Positions 17,101 through 25,700 of a DNA stretch of 64,000 nucleotides are shown here, in pieces. The stretch is taken from contig NZ_CP088251.1 of assembly GCF_021117405.1 (NCBI RefSeq), positions 1,178,001-1,242,000 on the forward strand, written 5' to 3'. The position numbers and the translations under genes are program-made. Under the pieces are notes generated by a model. It did no database searches. It had not been told where the DNA came from and saw only the letters and a program-made list of their open reading frames with translations. Position 1 is the stretch's first letter. The number at the start of each line of letters is the position of its first letter. Origin of the DNA: Frateuria edaphi. Lineage in GTDB: Bacteria > Pseudomonadota > Gammaproteobacteria > Xanthomonadales > Rhodanobacteraceae.

Positions 17101-17637
17101 TTCAAGCAGACCCTGGCCAAGCTGGTCGACACCAGTGGCCGCAACTGGCAGTGGAAGAGCGGGCCGGGCGCGGTCAGCGGCTCGGCATCGATGCTGGCGC
17201 AGATGCAACTGGCCGACAGCATCAAGCAGATGTACTTCCGCAACGGCAGCCCCACGCCCGAAGTCGGTTTCACCCTGCTCGCGCCCGTGCTGGCGCCGGG
17301 CATCGGCCACTTCGCCATCGCCATCGACGGGCAGACCTTCGACTACAAGCCCGGCGGCACCACCAGCATGGCGATGAAGTGGCCCGGACCGACCCCGGGG
17401 CAGGTCAAGGTCTCCGCGTGGGACACCGCCGGCAACCTGCTCAGCAGCTACGACTACCAGGGCGACTGGGCGTTCTTCCATGCGTTGCAGGCGGCGCAGC
17501 TCTCGCGCCAGTCGGATTTGCGCTACCAGGCGCACTTCGACTTCGGCGGCCAGGCCGTGCAGCTGGTGGTGCAGGCCAGCAACCTGAAGAACCCGTTCCT
17601 CAACACGCAGGTGCAACGCTTCCGGTGCGGGGGCTAG
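14125..17637 (+). CDS. tssM: T6SS membrane-complex protein TssM (IcmF family)
   Basis: A 1,170-aa IcmF-family protein of normal length. Two N-terminal transmembrane helices (about 11-31 and 46-66) precede a cytoplasmic NTPase domain with an intact Walker A (GPPGSGKST, 132-140) and a Walker-B-like FLDTAGRYTT at about 178-187. A third membrane helix lies at about 445-465, followed by the large periplasmic part with the IcmF-related region and the C-terminal TssJ/peptidoglycan-facing domain (VSGWVASL onward). The start is a GTG at 14125, 4 bases after tssL, with GGAGG in the end of tssL. The intact Walker A suggests nucleotide binding. With TssL it forms the trans-envelope channel. A canonical TssJ partner is not present in this window. 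Confidence 0.96.
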   Translation: MAKLLSLLKSAWFVTLIGVLLLSVLVWLGGPYLGIGDSQPLASPVARLLLIMVIVLAWGAWLQVQALRARGKANKMSGELAGQGGPTPAGGGDNRGAGEGAQLQGRFQEAVEMLRKRRRGNLYALPWYVVIGPPGSGKSTLLQNSGLNFPLSERFGKEALRGVGGTRNCDWWFTDEAVFLDTAGRYTTQDSDRSADASAWGEFLKLLRRYRKRRPINGVIVAMSLSDLMVLDDAGRQEHAGAIRRRLDELSEHLRIGVPVYLVLTKCDLVAGFGEFFDDMNPELRSQVWGVSFPLGKTMEGSAAKAFADEYRLLLDRLNTRTLDRLHAERDRGRRAAVLSFPQQLAALGETARQFVEGVFAGHAYGTPPLLRGVYLTSGTQEGTPIDRMMGAVARTFGLDAARVNPQGAQRRTFFVERLLKEVLFRESGLAGTNPAIERRKVAVQLASYAGMALLTVLLCFGFATSYARNRAYLGQVQDVLKDYPAGVDLPASATPKEYFAKVLDRLEALSAVQQTATPEGGVPMSMRLGLYQGKAVGEDLHAAYLRELNALLLPGVGAQFRGGLAASASDPQALYYYLKGYLMLGEPKHLDADELVALANLEWRKVFPDEPVLQQALAKHFQALVEEPGQLRALPLDAALVEQARTTLRTADLSTLVYGSMKLSAESAGKPLQLDKELGLLGNVFRRQSGKPLSDPLPALYTQPVFAIEADKGVEEAVKQFASDDWVFGAEPIDALAQARLSRQVLALYEADYIKAWDALLADLQLQPAASIQDASTIAAKLSGPSSPLKSLLKLVRDNTSDMLRAPAPDAGDKALDAAKDAAAKKATQNALGRALAKVGGGAGSAEDAPPGSAISAHFDTLNKLSEGAPGAAPIDQTLAALDQLSKTLLTMTDFSDAAGQPNPQLLMAQQAAAQLPPPVSGWVASLTGKSQALVASGTKGALDEQFQQAAAQDCAAFTQGRYPFSPSSRNDIPVQNFGEMFGYGGRYDGFFKQTLAKLVDTSGRNWQWKSGPGAVSGSASMLAQMQLADSIKQMYFRNGSPTPEVGFTLLAPVLAPGIGHFAIAIDGQTFDYKPGGTTSMAMKWPGPTPGQVKVSAWDTAGNLLSSYDYQGDWAFFHALQAAQLSRQSDLRYQAHFDFGGQAVQLVVQASNLKNPFLNTQVQRFRCGG

Positions 17638-17639
17638 CC

Positions 17640-19193
17640 ATGTCCGGGCCGACAGGGGGCGGGACGGCAAGCGTGGGTTTCTTCGGCAAGTTGCCGGGGG
17701 CGGGGGACTTCGTGCAGCGGCGGCTGCCGTTGGCATTCGTCGAACGCTGGGATCACCACTTCGAACAGGCCGTCTTCGCCAGCCGCGAAGCACTCGGCCA
17801 GGATTGGACGGCGGCCTATCGCGCCAGTCCGACCTGGCGATTCGTGCTGTCGCCGCAGGCATGCGGCGAAGGTGCGTGGGCCGGCGTGTTCGGCCCCGCC
17901 GACGACCGCGTCGGCCGCAGCTTTCCGATGGTGCTGGCCGCGCCGGTCGCGCCCGCGCAGATCGAGCCGCTGCTGCGCGACGGTACCGGCTGGTTCGATG
18001 CGCTGGCGCGCGTCCATGCGCAGGGCCAGCGCGGCGCGCCGGTGGATGCCGAAGGCTTCGACGCCCTGGTGGCGGCGCTGCCCGGCCCCTCGGCCGACGC
18101 GCCCGTGCCGGCCGACCCGTCCGAAGGGGTCGACTTCAGCCGCGCGACGCACTGGCGCCTGCCGTTGCCGGAACGTGCCGTCGATACCGATGCGTTGGTC
18201 GCGCTGTGGCGACGACTGGTGGGCCACGGTGGTCCCTGGTGCCTGTGGTGGACCGAGGGCGCAGGCCGCGTCCCGGCCGGAGTCCTGGCCACCCGGGGCC
18301 TGCCGGCGGCCGACGCCTATGCAGGCTTCCTCGATGCGGCCCGCGCCGGTGTGTGGCAGGCCCCCATGGGCGGCCCCGCGCCGCATGCCGTGCCGGTGGC
18401 CTCCGCTATCGCCGAGCCGCCGCCTGCTCCGGCTCCGGTGGTGCGCGATGCCGATGACGACGTGACCGTGCCCGGTTTCGTGCGCCAGGCAGGCGCAACG
18501 GCGACGCCGGTGGCAGCACCGGCATTCAACACCGAACTCTCGGTGCAGACCGCGCCCGGCGCGGCCGTCGTGCGCCATCCGGCCTGCGCGCTCACCCTGG
18601 TGGCGGCCGATGTGGGCCAGGCCGATCCGCGCCGTCGCGCCGCATCCGCGGTCGCCAGCGTCGGCGCCGAAATGAGTGCCTCGGACGAGGCCGCGCCGGG
18701 CACGCATGCGTTGCGTGCCCGCCTGATGGCGCTGCATCCGCTGCTGCGCCATGGCCGCGTCAGCGAAGACGGCGCGGTGGTGGCCGCGCGTGTCGCCGGG
18801 CCGCAGGCCGGGCTGCTGCGGGTGGGCGCCGCGGGAGCGTGGCACTGGCGTGGAGGCCGCGTGCGTCCGCTGTTCGCCACCACGCTGGCGCAGCCATCGC
18901 TGCCCGGTGGCGGCGAGCTGGACGACCTTCTGTTCGGAGGCAATGACGCGCCGACCGTGCCCGGCCTGGGTGCCGAAGGCATGCCTGGCTGCGAGCAGAT
19001 CGCCTGCGAACTGATGCCCGGCGACCGCCTGGTGCTGCTGGCCGGCGTGGCGCATACGCAGCTCTCGCAGGCCACGCTGGCGCAGGCGCTTGCCGCCGCC
19101 ACGCCGCAGGACGCGCAAACGCGCCTGGCCCAGGCGTTGGGCCCGACTCATTCGCGGCCCTGGCCGCTGGCCGTGATCGAGGTGCAGCCATGA
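17640..19193 (+). CDS. tagF: TagF fused to a degenerate PP2C-like domain
   Basis: A 517-aa protein. Residues 1 to about 240 are TagF: VGFFGKLPGAGDFVQRRLP, then WDHHFEQAVFASREAL and DRVGRSFPMVLAAPV. TagF represses T6SS assembly, in some species by binding Fha. After a Pro/Ala linker, residues about 295-517 align with PppA, the next gene, but the PP2C metal ligands are lost: ADG becomes ADVG, GDSRAY becomes GAAGAWHW, CSDG becomes LAGV, and the terminal DN becomes RP. This therefore looks like a pseudophosphatase domain. TagF-PppA fusions with an active phosphatase are known in Agrobacterium; here the fused copy is dead and an active copy follows. The ATG at 17640 is 2 bases after tssM, and the end overlaps pppA by 4 bases. 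Confidence 0.9.
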   Translation: MSGPTGGGTASVGFFGKLPGAGDFVQRRLPLAFVERWDHHFEQAVFASREALGQDWTAAYRASPTWRFVLSPQACGEGAWAGVFGPADDRVGRSFPMVLAAPVAPAQIEPLLRDGTGWFDALARVHAQGQRGAPVDAEGFDALVAALPGPSADAPVPADPSEGVDFSRATHWRLPLPERAVDTDALVALWRRLVGHGGPWCLWWTEGAGRVPAGVLATRGLPAADAYAGFLDAARAGVWQAPMGGPAPHAVPVASAIAEPPPAPAPVVRDADDDVTVPGFVRQAGATATPVAAPAFNTELSVQTAPGAAVVRHPACALTLVAADVGQADPRRRAASAVASVGAEMSASDEAAPGTHALRARLMALHPLLRHGRVSEDGAVVAARVAGPQAGLLRVGAAGAWHWRGGRVRPLFATTLAQPSLPGGGELDDLLFGGNDAPTVPGLGAEGMPGCEQIACELMPGDRLVLLAGVAHTQLSQATLAQALAAATPQDAQTRLAQALGPTHSRPWPLAVIEVQP

Positions 19194-19915
19194 CCGTGCG
19201 TTACCTGTCCGCGGGGCATACCGACACCGGCAAGGTCCGCAAACACAACGAAGACGCGATCCTGGTGCGCGAGGACGTCGGCCTGTGGGTGGTCGCCGAC
19301 GGCCTGGGCGGCCATTCGGCCGGCGACTACGCCAGCGGGTTGATCGTCGAGCGACTCGGTGCGCTCCCGCGCAACGGCGACGTGTTCGACTTCGTCGAGT
19401 CGATCGAAGACACGCTGGCGCAGGTCAACAGCGAACTGCGCCAGGTCGCCGCGACGCGTGGCGTCGACCTGATTGGCTCGACTGTGGTGGTGCTGGTCTA
19501 CGATCCCGACTTCATGCTGTGCGGCTGGGTCGGCGACAGCCGCGCCTATTGTTTCGAGGATGGGCGTCTGCGGCAGATTACCCGCGACCACGTGCACGGG
19601 CTCAAGGAGGAAGTGACCCAGTTCGCCGGTGGGCCCGTGCCCGCGAGGCCGCAACCGGGCGCCGGCGTGCTGACCCGTGCGATCGGCGCCGAGGACCGGC
19701 TGTTCGTCGACTGGGTGGTGGCCGGCAACCGCTCGGGCATGCAGTTCGTGCTGTGTTCCGATGGCATCAACAAGGAAATGTCCGACGAGGAGATCGACGC
19801 GCAGTGCGCGCGCCCGCAGCCTCCCGGCGATTTGCTGCAGGGGTTGTTCGCCCTGGCCATGGGCCGTGCCGCGCGCGACAACGTATCGGCCGTGGTCGTG
19901 CGGTTGCAGGGCTGA
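19190..19915 (+). CDS. pppA: T6SS PP2C-type protein phosphatase PppA
   Basis: A 241-aa PP2C-family Ser/Thr phosphatase. All expected motifs are present: RKHNEDAILV, VVADGLGGHSAGDYAS, WVGDSRAY, LCSDG and DNVSAVVV. The Asp residues that bind the Mn/Mg pair are intact. PppA reverses PpkA phosphorylation and turns the T6SS off. Its ATG overlaps the tagF stop (ATGA), indicating translational coupling and matched dosage with TagF. Ten bases separate it from the first kinase gene, so kinase and phosphatase are made from one transcript. Confidence 0.95.
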   Translation: MTVRYLSAGHTDTGKVRKHNEDAILVREDVGLWVVADGLGGHSAGDYASGLIVERLGALPRNGDVFDFVESIEDTLAQVNSELRQVAATRGVDLIGSTVVVLVYDPDFMLCGWVGDSRAYCFEDGRLRQITRDHVHGLKEEVTQFAGGPVPARPQPGAGVLTRAIGAEDRLFVDWVVAGNRSGMQFVLCSDGINKEMSDEEIDAQCARPQPPGDLLQGLFALAMGRAARDNVSAVVVRLQG

Positions 19916-19925
19916 CGCGACGATC

Positions 19926-21995
19926 ATGGCCACGCCCTCGCTAAGCACGCTCATCGATGCCTACCAGTCGGGTGAGCTGTCGTTGCCGGCGTTGCTGGTC
20001 GACGCATTGGCCGAGCGCGGCGCGGTCCCCGCGGACCAGCACGCGGACGAGCTGCGCTGGCTCGCTCGCATGCGCGAGGAGGGCAGCCTCGGTGCGGGCG
20101 TGGTGCAACGGGTGAGCGAGCGCCTGGAGGCGTTGCAGCGTGCCGGCGACGAAGTCGCGTCGGTCCTGGCCATGGCCGATGCCGACGAGCCGACCTGCGT
20201 CATGCCGTCGACCCGTCCGACATCGACCGGCGCGGCTGCCGACCAGGCGACCGTGGTCAAGCCGGCTACCCGGCCAGAATCCACCCGCACCGGTGCTACC
20301 GGCTCGCGCACTGCCGGCGGTACCGGCAGCGTCGACGCTGCCGGCTGGCAGCAGCTGGCCGGTGTGGCCGATGGCGAGCAGGCGACGATCGGCATGTTGC
20401 TCAAGGGCCGATTCCTGATCGAGCGGGAGATCGGCCGCGGCGGCATGGGCGTGGTGTTCCTGGCGCGCGACGAGCGCAAGGTGGAGGCCCGCGACCGCGA
20501 TCCCTACGTCGCGGTGAAAGTGCTGAACGACGAGTTCCGCCGTCATCCCGATTCGCTGATCGCGCTTCAGCGCGAATCGCGCCGCTCGCAGCAACTGGCG
20601 CACGACAACATCGTGCGCGTCTACGACTTCGACAAGGACGGCACCATCGTCTTCATGACGATGGAGTACGTCGATGGCTCGGACCTCAAGACGCTGATCC
20701 GCGAGAGCGCTTTCCGCGGCTTGCCGCTGGCCAGGGCAAGACCGTTCATCGAGGGCATGGCGCGGGCGCTCAAGCGCGCGCACGACGCCGGCGTGGTGCA
20801 CTCGGACTTCAAGCCGGGCAACGTGATGGTCACGCGCGAGGGCATGCCGAAGGTGTTCGACTTCGGCATCGCGCGCGCCGGCAAGCAGCCGGGCGAGGTC
20901 GCCGAGGACCAGACGGTGTTCGACGCCGGCCGGCTCGGCGCGCTCACGCCGGCCTATGCCAGCCTGGAAATGATCCAGGGCCGGCCGCCGCAGCCCACCG
21001 ACGACATCTACGCGCTGGGTTGCGTCGCCTTCGAACTGCTCACCGGCAAGCATCCGTTCGACAAGATGAGCGCCGAGGTGGCGATGCGCGAAGGGCGCAA
21101 ACCGCCGGTGGTGCCCGGGCTGACCCGTCGCCAGTACAAGGCGTTGTGCGACGCCGTGGCCTTCACTGCCGACAAGCGCCTCAAAAGCGCCGATCTGCTC
21201 GTCGAGGGCTTGCGCGACATCGGCCTGGGCGAGCGTCTGGGACGGCCGCTGGCGTGGACGGCGGTCGGTGTCCTGCTGCTGGCGGTCGGTGGCTGGGTCG
21301 CGATCGGCCAGTGGCGCGCGCGCCAGGTCGCCGAGATTGCGGCGCGATTCCAGCCGGCCGACCCGCAACACTTCAGCGACGAAGCCGAGGCCGCCGCCGC
21401 CCTCGATCAATTGGGCGAGGACGGACGCAAACGACTGATGCTCGACCAGGGCGACCAGGTCCAGCAATTCCTGCTCGGACGCGTCGATGCCTACTGGAAC
21501 CCCGCGCAGGGGCGACGCGATTACGCGGCGGCCGAGCGGGTTTTCGCAGTGCCCGCGCGGCTGCACCTGTTCCTGCCGCGGCTGGATCTCAGGCGCGCCG
21601 CCGTGGAGAAAGAGAAGCAGGAGCTGGACCGGCCTGCCGCGGTGAAGGCCGCGCCAGCGCCGCCGCCGCAGGAGCGCACGCCGCCGTCGCCGGTCCCGCA
21701 GCCGGAAGCCAGGCCGCCGGTGACCGCGCAGGCCTCGATCCCAGCGAAGACGACGCCCACCGAAAAGCCGCCGGTCTCTGCGCAGCCTCCCGTCGCTTCC
21801 ACGCGCATGCAGGAAGTCGCCGCGGGCCTGCTGCGCGAGGGCGAGCGCAACTTCTCGCAGCAGAACTACTCCGCCGCCATCGCCAACGCCAAGGCCGCGC
21901 TGCAGGTGAATCCAGGCGATGCGGACGCCAGACGCCTGTTGCGCCGCGCCCAGCAGGCGCAGCAGAAGGCCATGAACAGCATCTCGATCAACTGA
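19926..21995 (+). CDS. ppkA: T6SS Ser/Thr protein kinase PpkA, copy 1
   Basis: A 689-aa Hanks-type kinase. A helical N-terminal module (1-80) and a Thr-rich linker precede the kinase domain (about 160-420): glycine loop GRGGMG at about 170, VAVK lysine at about 198, catalytic HSDFKPGN at 292-299 (Asp294), and DFGIA at 312-316. HRD is replaced by HSD, so it is a non-RD kinase, but the catalytic Asp, Lys and DFG are all kept. One transmembrane helix lies at about 442-462, followed by a periplasmic part with a Pro-rich segment and a short TPR-like C-terminus (ERNFSQQNYSAAIANAKAAL). The linker holds PTCVMP (Thr90) and ATVVKP (Thr109). The kinase domain is nearly the same as in the second kinase three genes later. 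Confidence 0.93.
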   Translation: MATPSLSTLIDAYQSGELSLPALLVDALAERGAVPADQHADELRWLARMREEGSLGAGVVQRVSERLEALQRAGDEVASVLAMADADEPTCVMPSTRPTSTGAAADQATVVKPATRPESTRTGATGSRTAGGTGSVDAAGWQQLAGVADGEQATIGMLLKGRFLIEREIGRGGMGVVFLARDERKVEARDRDPYVAVKVLNDEFRRHPDSLIALQRESRRSQQLAHDNIVRVYDFDKDGTIVFMTMEYVDGSDLKTLIRESAFRGLPLARARPFIEGMARALKRAHDAGVVHSDFKPGNVMVTREGMPKVFDFGIARAGKQPGEVAEDQTVFDAGRLGALTPAYASLEMIQGRPPQPTDDIYALGCVAFELLTGKHPFDKMSAEVAMREGRKPPVVPGLTRRQYKALCDAVAFTADKRLKSADLLVEGLRDIGLGERLGRPLAWTAVGVLLLAVGGWVAIGQWRARQVAEIAARFQPADPQHFSDEAEAAAALDQLGEDGRKRLMLDQGDQVQQFLLGRVDAYWNPAQGRRDYAAAERVFAVPARLHLFLPRLDLRRAAVEKEKQELDRPAAVKAAPAPPPQERTPPSPVPQPEARPPVTAQASIPAKTTPTEKPPVSAQPPVASTRMQEVAAGLLREGERNFSQQNYSAAIANAKAALQVNPGDADARRLLRRAQQAQQKAMNSISIN

Positions 21996-22008
21996 GGAGG
22001 GACTCGCC

Positions 22009-22695
22009 ATGCATGACGGAATCCGCGGTATCAGCCTTCTGGGTGCAGCTTGCGTGCTCGCCCTGGTGAGCGGTTGCGCGCAGATGGGTGGGTTGGGGAT
22101 GCCCGCCGCCGACACCGCCCGCACGAACGCCAGCGAACCGGTGTCGCCCGAATGCAACCCGGCGGTGGGCGGTGCCATCGGCGCGCTGGCCGGCTCGATG
22201 TTCGGCAAGGGCAAGGGCCACCTGGCCGGCGCCGCGATCGGCGCCGGCATTGGCGCGTTCGCCTGCGTCGCCTACAACTACCACGCACGCAAGGTCAGGG
22301 ACGCGAGTTCGGTCGAAGACCAGTACCGCCACGACCGCGGCGCCCTGCCGGCCAGCAATACCATCAGCGCCTACCAGACCGCGCTGCTGCCTGGCGAGAC
22401 GGTCCGCTCCGGCAGCAAGGCGGCGATGCAGTCGCGCGTCACGCTGGTGCGCGGCACGCATGACGTGGCGCCGCAACTGAAGGAACAGTTGACCCTGTTC
22501 GCGCCCGACGGCCGCCAGCTGACCACCGTGACCAAGGACGCTACCGCCATCGACGGCACCGGCGAGTACGAGACCAATTTCGATTTCAACCTGCCCAAGG
22601 GCATCCAGGACGGTCGCTACACGATGCGTTCGGCGCTCTACATGGATGGCCAGCAGGTGCGCACCAACGAAGTCCCCATGCTGGTGGTCAGCTGA
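22009..22695 (+). CDS. Glycine-zipper lipoprotein between the two kinases
   Basis: A 228-aa protein with a clear lipoprotein signal (CVLALVSGC, lipobox at the C). A glycine-zipper segment follows (AVGGAIGALAGSMFGKGKGH and AAIGAGIGAFACVA), then a polar region and a beta-rich C-terminal domain (about 140-228; YETNFDFNLPKGIQDGRYTM). It starts 13 bases after kinase 1, with GAGGAGGGA as ribosome-binding site. In Pseudomonas, lipoproteins and periplasmic sensors (TagQ, TagR) activate PpkA, so an envelope-sensing role for this protein is a reasonable inference. It does not look like TssJ, which lacks a glycine zipper, though the C-terminal beta domain could fill a similar place. No firm family assignment. 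Confidence 0.85.
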   Translation: MHDGIRGISLLGAACVLALVSGCAQMGGLGMPAADTARTNASEPVSPECNPAVGGAIGALAGSMFGKGKGHLAGAAIGAGIGAFACVAYNYHARKVRDASSVEDQYRHDRGALPASNTISAYQTALLPGETVRSGSKAAMQSRVTLVRGTHDVAPQLKEQLTLFAPDGRQLTTVTKDATAIDGTGEYETNFDFNLPKGIQDGRYTMRSALYMDGQQVRTNEVPMLVVS

Positions 22696-22755
22696 CCGGA
22701 TCACCCGCGCACGCCGCCGTAACCGCGCGCCTGTCGCACCGACGAAGAGCTTTGC

Positions 22756-25700
22756 ATGAACACGCTTGCCGAACTGATCGCCGCCTTCCGCAACGGCCAC
22801 CTGCCGCTCCCCGTGCTGCTCGATGCACTGGGCCGCCGCGGCTCGGTGCCGGAGGATCGCCACCACGACGAACTCGCGCTGGTGCGCCGCCTGCACGACG
22901 AGGGCGAACTGGATGCGGAGATCGGCCGCGTGTTGCTGGACCGGCTGATGGCGGCGCAGGTCGTGGCCGAGGACATCCCGGTGACCGACGATGCCACGGT
23001 GGTGGCACCGGCCGGGGCGGTCATGGAGGGCGATGCCACGATGGTGGTCCCGGCCCCCGTCGCCCGCGTTGCGTCCGAAGCGATCGGCGACGCGACTGTG
23101 GTGATGCCAGCCTCGCGTCCCCCCGCGCCGCCGCCGTCAGTCGACGAAGCGACCGTGGTGATGCCCGCCTCGCGCGGCCAGGCGATCGAGGACGCGCAGT
23201 CCACAGGCACCCAGTCCACAGGCACCCATTCCGGCACGCACTCGGGCAACAGCGCCAGCTGGGAGCGCCTGGCCGGTGCCGAGGGCGGCGACCACGCGCA
23301 CGTCGGCATGCTGCTCAAGGGCCGCTTCCTGCTCGAGCGCGAGATTGGCCGCGGTGGCATGGGCGTGGTGTTCCTCGCCCGCGACGAGCGCAAGGTCGAG
23401 GCGCGCGACCGCGATCCCTACGTCGCGGTGAAAGTGCTGAACGACGAATTCCGCCGCCATCCCGATTCGCTGATCGCGCTGCAGCGCGAATCCCGACGCT
23501 CGCAGTCGCTGGCGCACGACAACATCGTGCGCGTCTACGACTTCGACAAGGACGGAACCATCGTCTTCATGACGATGGAATACGTCGACGGTTCGGACAT
23601 GAAGGCGCTGATCCGCGAGCGTGCCTACAACGGCATGCCGCTGGCCAAGGCCCGTCCGCTGATCGAGGGCATGGCCTGGGCGCTCAAGCGGGCGCACGCC
23701 GCCGGCGTGGTGCACTCGGACTTCAAGCCCGGCAACGTGATGGTCACGCGCGACGGCGTGCCGAAGGTCTTCGACTTCGGCATCGCGCGCGCCGGCAAGC
23801 ATATGGGCGAGGCGGTCGGCGAACAGACCGTGTTCGACGCCGGCACGCTGGGCGCGCTCACGCCCGCCTATGCCAGCCTTGAGATGATCCAGGGCGACGA
23901 GCCGACGCCGAGCGACGACCTGTACGCGCTGGGTTGCGTGGCGTTCGAGCTGCTCACCGGCAAGCACCCGTTCGACAAGGTGAGTGCCGAGGTGGCGATG
24001 CGCGAAGGACGCAAGCCGCCGCTCGTACCGGGGCTCACCCGTCGCCAGTACAAGGCGCTGTGCGATGCGGTGGCGTTCCGCGGGCAGGATCGGCTGCGCA
24101 CGGCGCAGGACTTCGTCGAAGGCCTGCGCGAGGTCGGCCTGCGCGAGCGCATCGGCCCGTACCTGGCCTGGGGCGCCGGCGCGCTGGTGGTGCTGGTCGC
24201 CGGCGGCTGGGGCGGAACGCAGTACCTGCACCAGCGCAAGGTGGCGCAGGTGATCGCCCGTTTCGCACCGGGCGACGCACACCGCTACGCCGACGAAGCC
24301 CAGGCCGTGGCCGCGCTGGACACCCTCGGCGAGGAGGAGCGCAAGCGCCTCGTGCTCGACCAGAGCGATCTCATCCAGCGCTTCCTGCTGACCCGCCTGG
24401 ATGCCTACTGGAATCCCGCGCAGGGCCGTTACGACTACACCCACGCGCAGCAGCTGTTCGCACTGCGCGACCAGCTCAAGCTGTACTCGCCCGAGCTGGA
24501 CATCCGCCGCAGCGCGATGGACCAGCAGAAGAACGAGCTGCTCAACAGCCTCGACACCCAGCTCGCCCAGCGCATCGAGGCAGGCGCGATCTTCGCCGAC
24601 CAGCCGGACAACGCCATCGAGACGCTGGAAAAGATCCGCGCCATCGACCCGACCAGCAGCCTGCTCAAGAACGCCGAGCTGGAACTCAAGTACGACATCG
24701 CCATCGGCGATGCGATGGCGCAGCACCACGGCGATCGAGCCGCCGCGCACCTGAAGCAGGCGCTGGCGCTGTTCCCCGACTCCGCCCGCCTGCAGCGCCG
24801 GAAGGCCCAGCTCGATGCGATGGGCACGGGCGCTGCCGTGGCGACCACTCCGACGGCCGCCGCGGCGACCAGCCTGCCCGAGGCGCGCACCGCCCTGGCC
24901 GCGCTGATCGCCCACCCGGAAGCGAGCGCCGACTGGCAGCGCCAGGTCGCCACCGCGGTTGCGCCGCTCAAGGGCGATGCTTCGCCGCAGACCCGTGCGC
25001 TGGTCGACCAGCTGGCCACCGCCATCGCCCAGGTTGCCGACCAGCAGACCGATGCACTGCACCTGCCGCAGGACCAGGCGCTGGTCGATTTCGGCCTCAC
25101 CGTGGCGCCGCAGTCGACCGCGCTCAAGAGCGAGCACGATCGCCTGGCCGCGCTGGACAAGCAACAGCAGGACCGCCTGGCGCAGGAAAGCGCGGCAGCC
25201 GAGGTCACCGCACGCATCGAGTCGGTCAAGCGGGCCGCCGCGGCGGGCGATACCGGCAAGGCGCAGGAATCGCTGGCGCGCATCCGCACGCTGGCGCCAC
25301 AGCATCCGTTCCTCGCCAGCGAAGGCCCGCAGCTGCTGGCCGACGCCTACCTCGGCCAGGCCCGCGAGGCCTTCCGCAAGGGTCGCTACCAGTCCGCCGC
25401 CGATGTGCTTACGCGCGCCACCGGCCTGCTCGGCCAGCGCGCCGATCTCGCCAAGGCCAGCGCCCGCTATGGTCTGGCGGCCGATCTGGTGAAGGCGCGT
25501 GGCCAGGCCGTTGCCTCGACCGATCTCGATCGCATGCGCAGGCAGTTGGCGCAGGTGAAGCATGCCGATGCCGACGCGCTTGCCGCGCTCGAGGCGGACA
25601 TGAAGCTGCGCGGCCAGTTGGGTGAAGGTTCGCTGGCGGCCCTGCTGGATTCGCTCAAGCCCGCCACGGGTCCGTCCGCCACCCCGGTCCTGCCGACCGC

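Noticed and set aside
14104-17862. Two long minus-strand frames opposite tssM
   Set aside because: Shadows of a well-defined TssM; Arg/Gln/His-rich with no motif.
22009-22695. Lipoprotein as TssJ
   Set aside because: TssJ is a compact beta-sandwich lipoprotein without a glycine zipper; the length and layout here differ.
20799-23733. Kinases as inactive pseudokinases because HRD is HSD
   Set aside because: The catalytic Asp, the VAVK Lys, the glycine loop and DFG are all intact.
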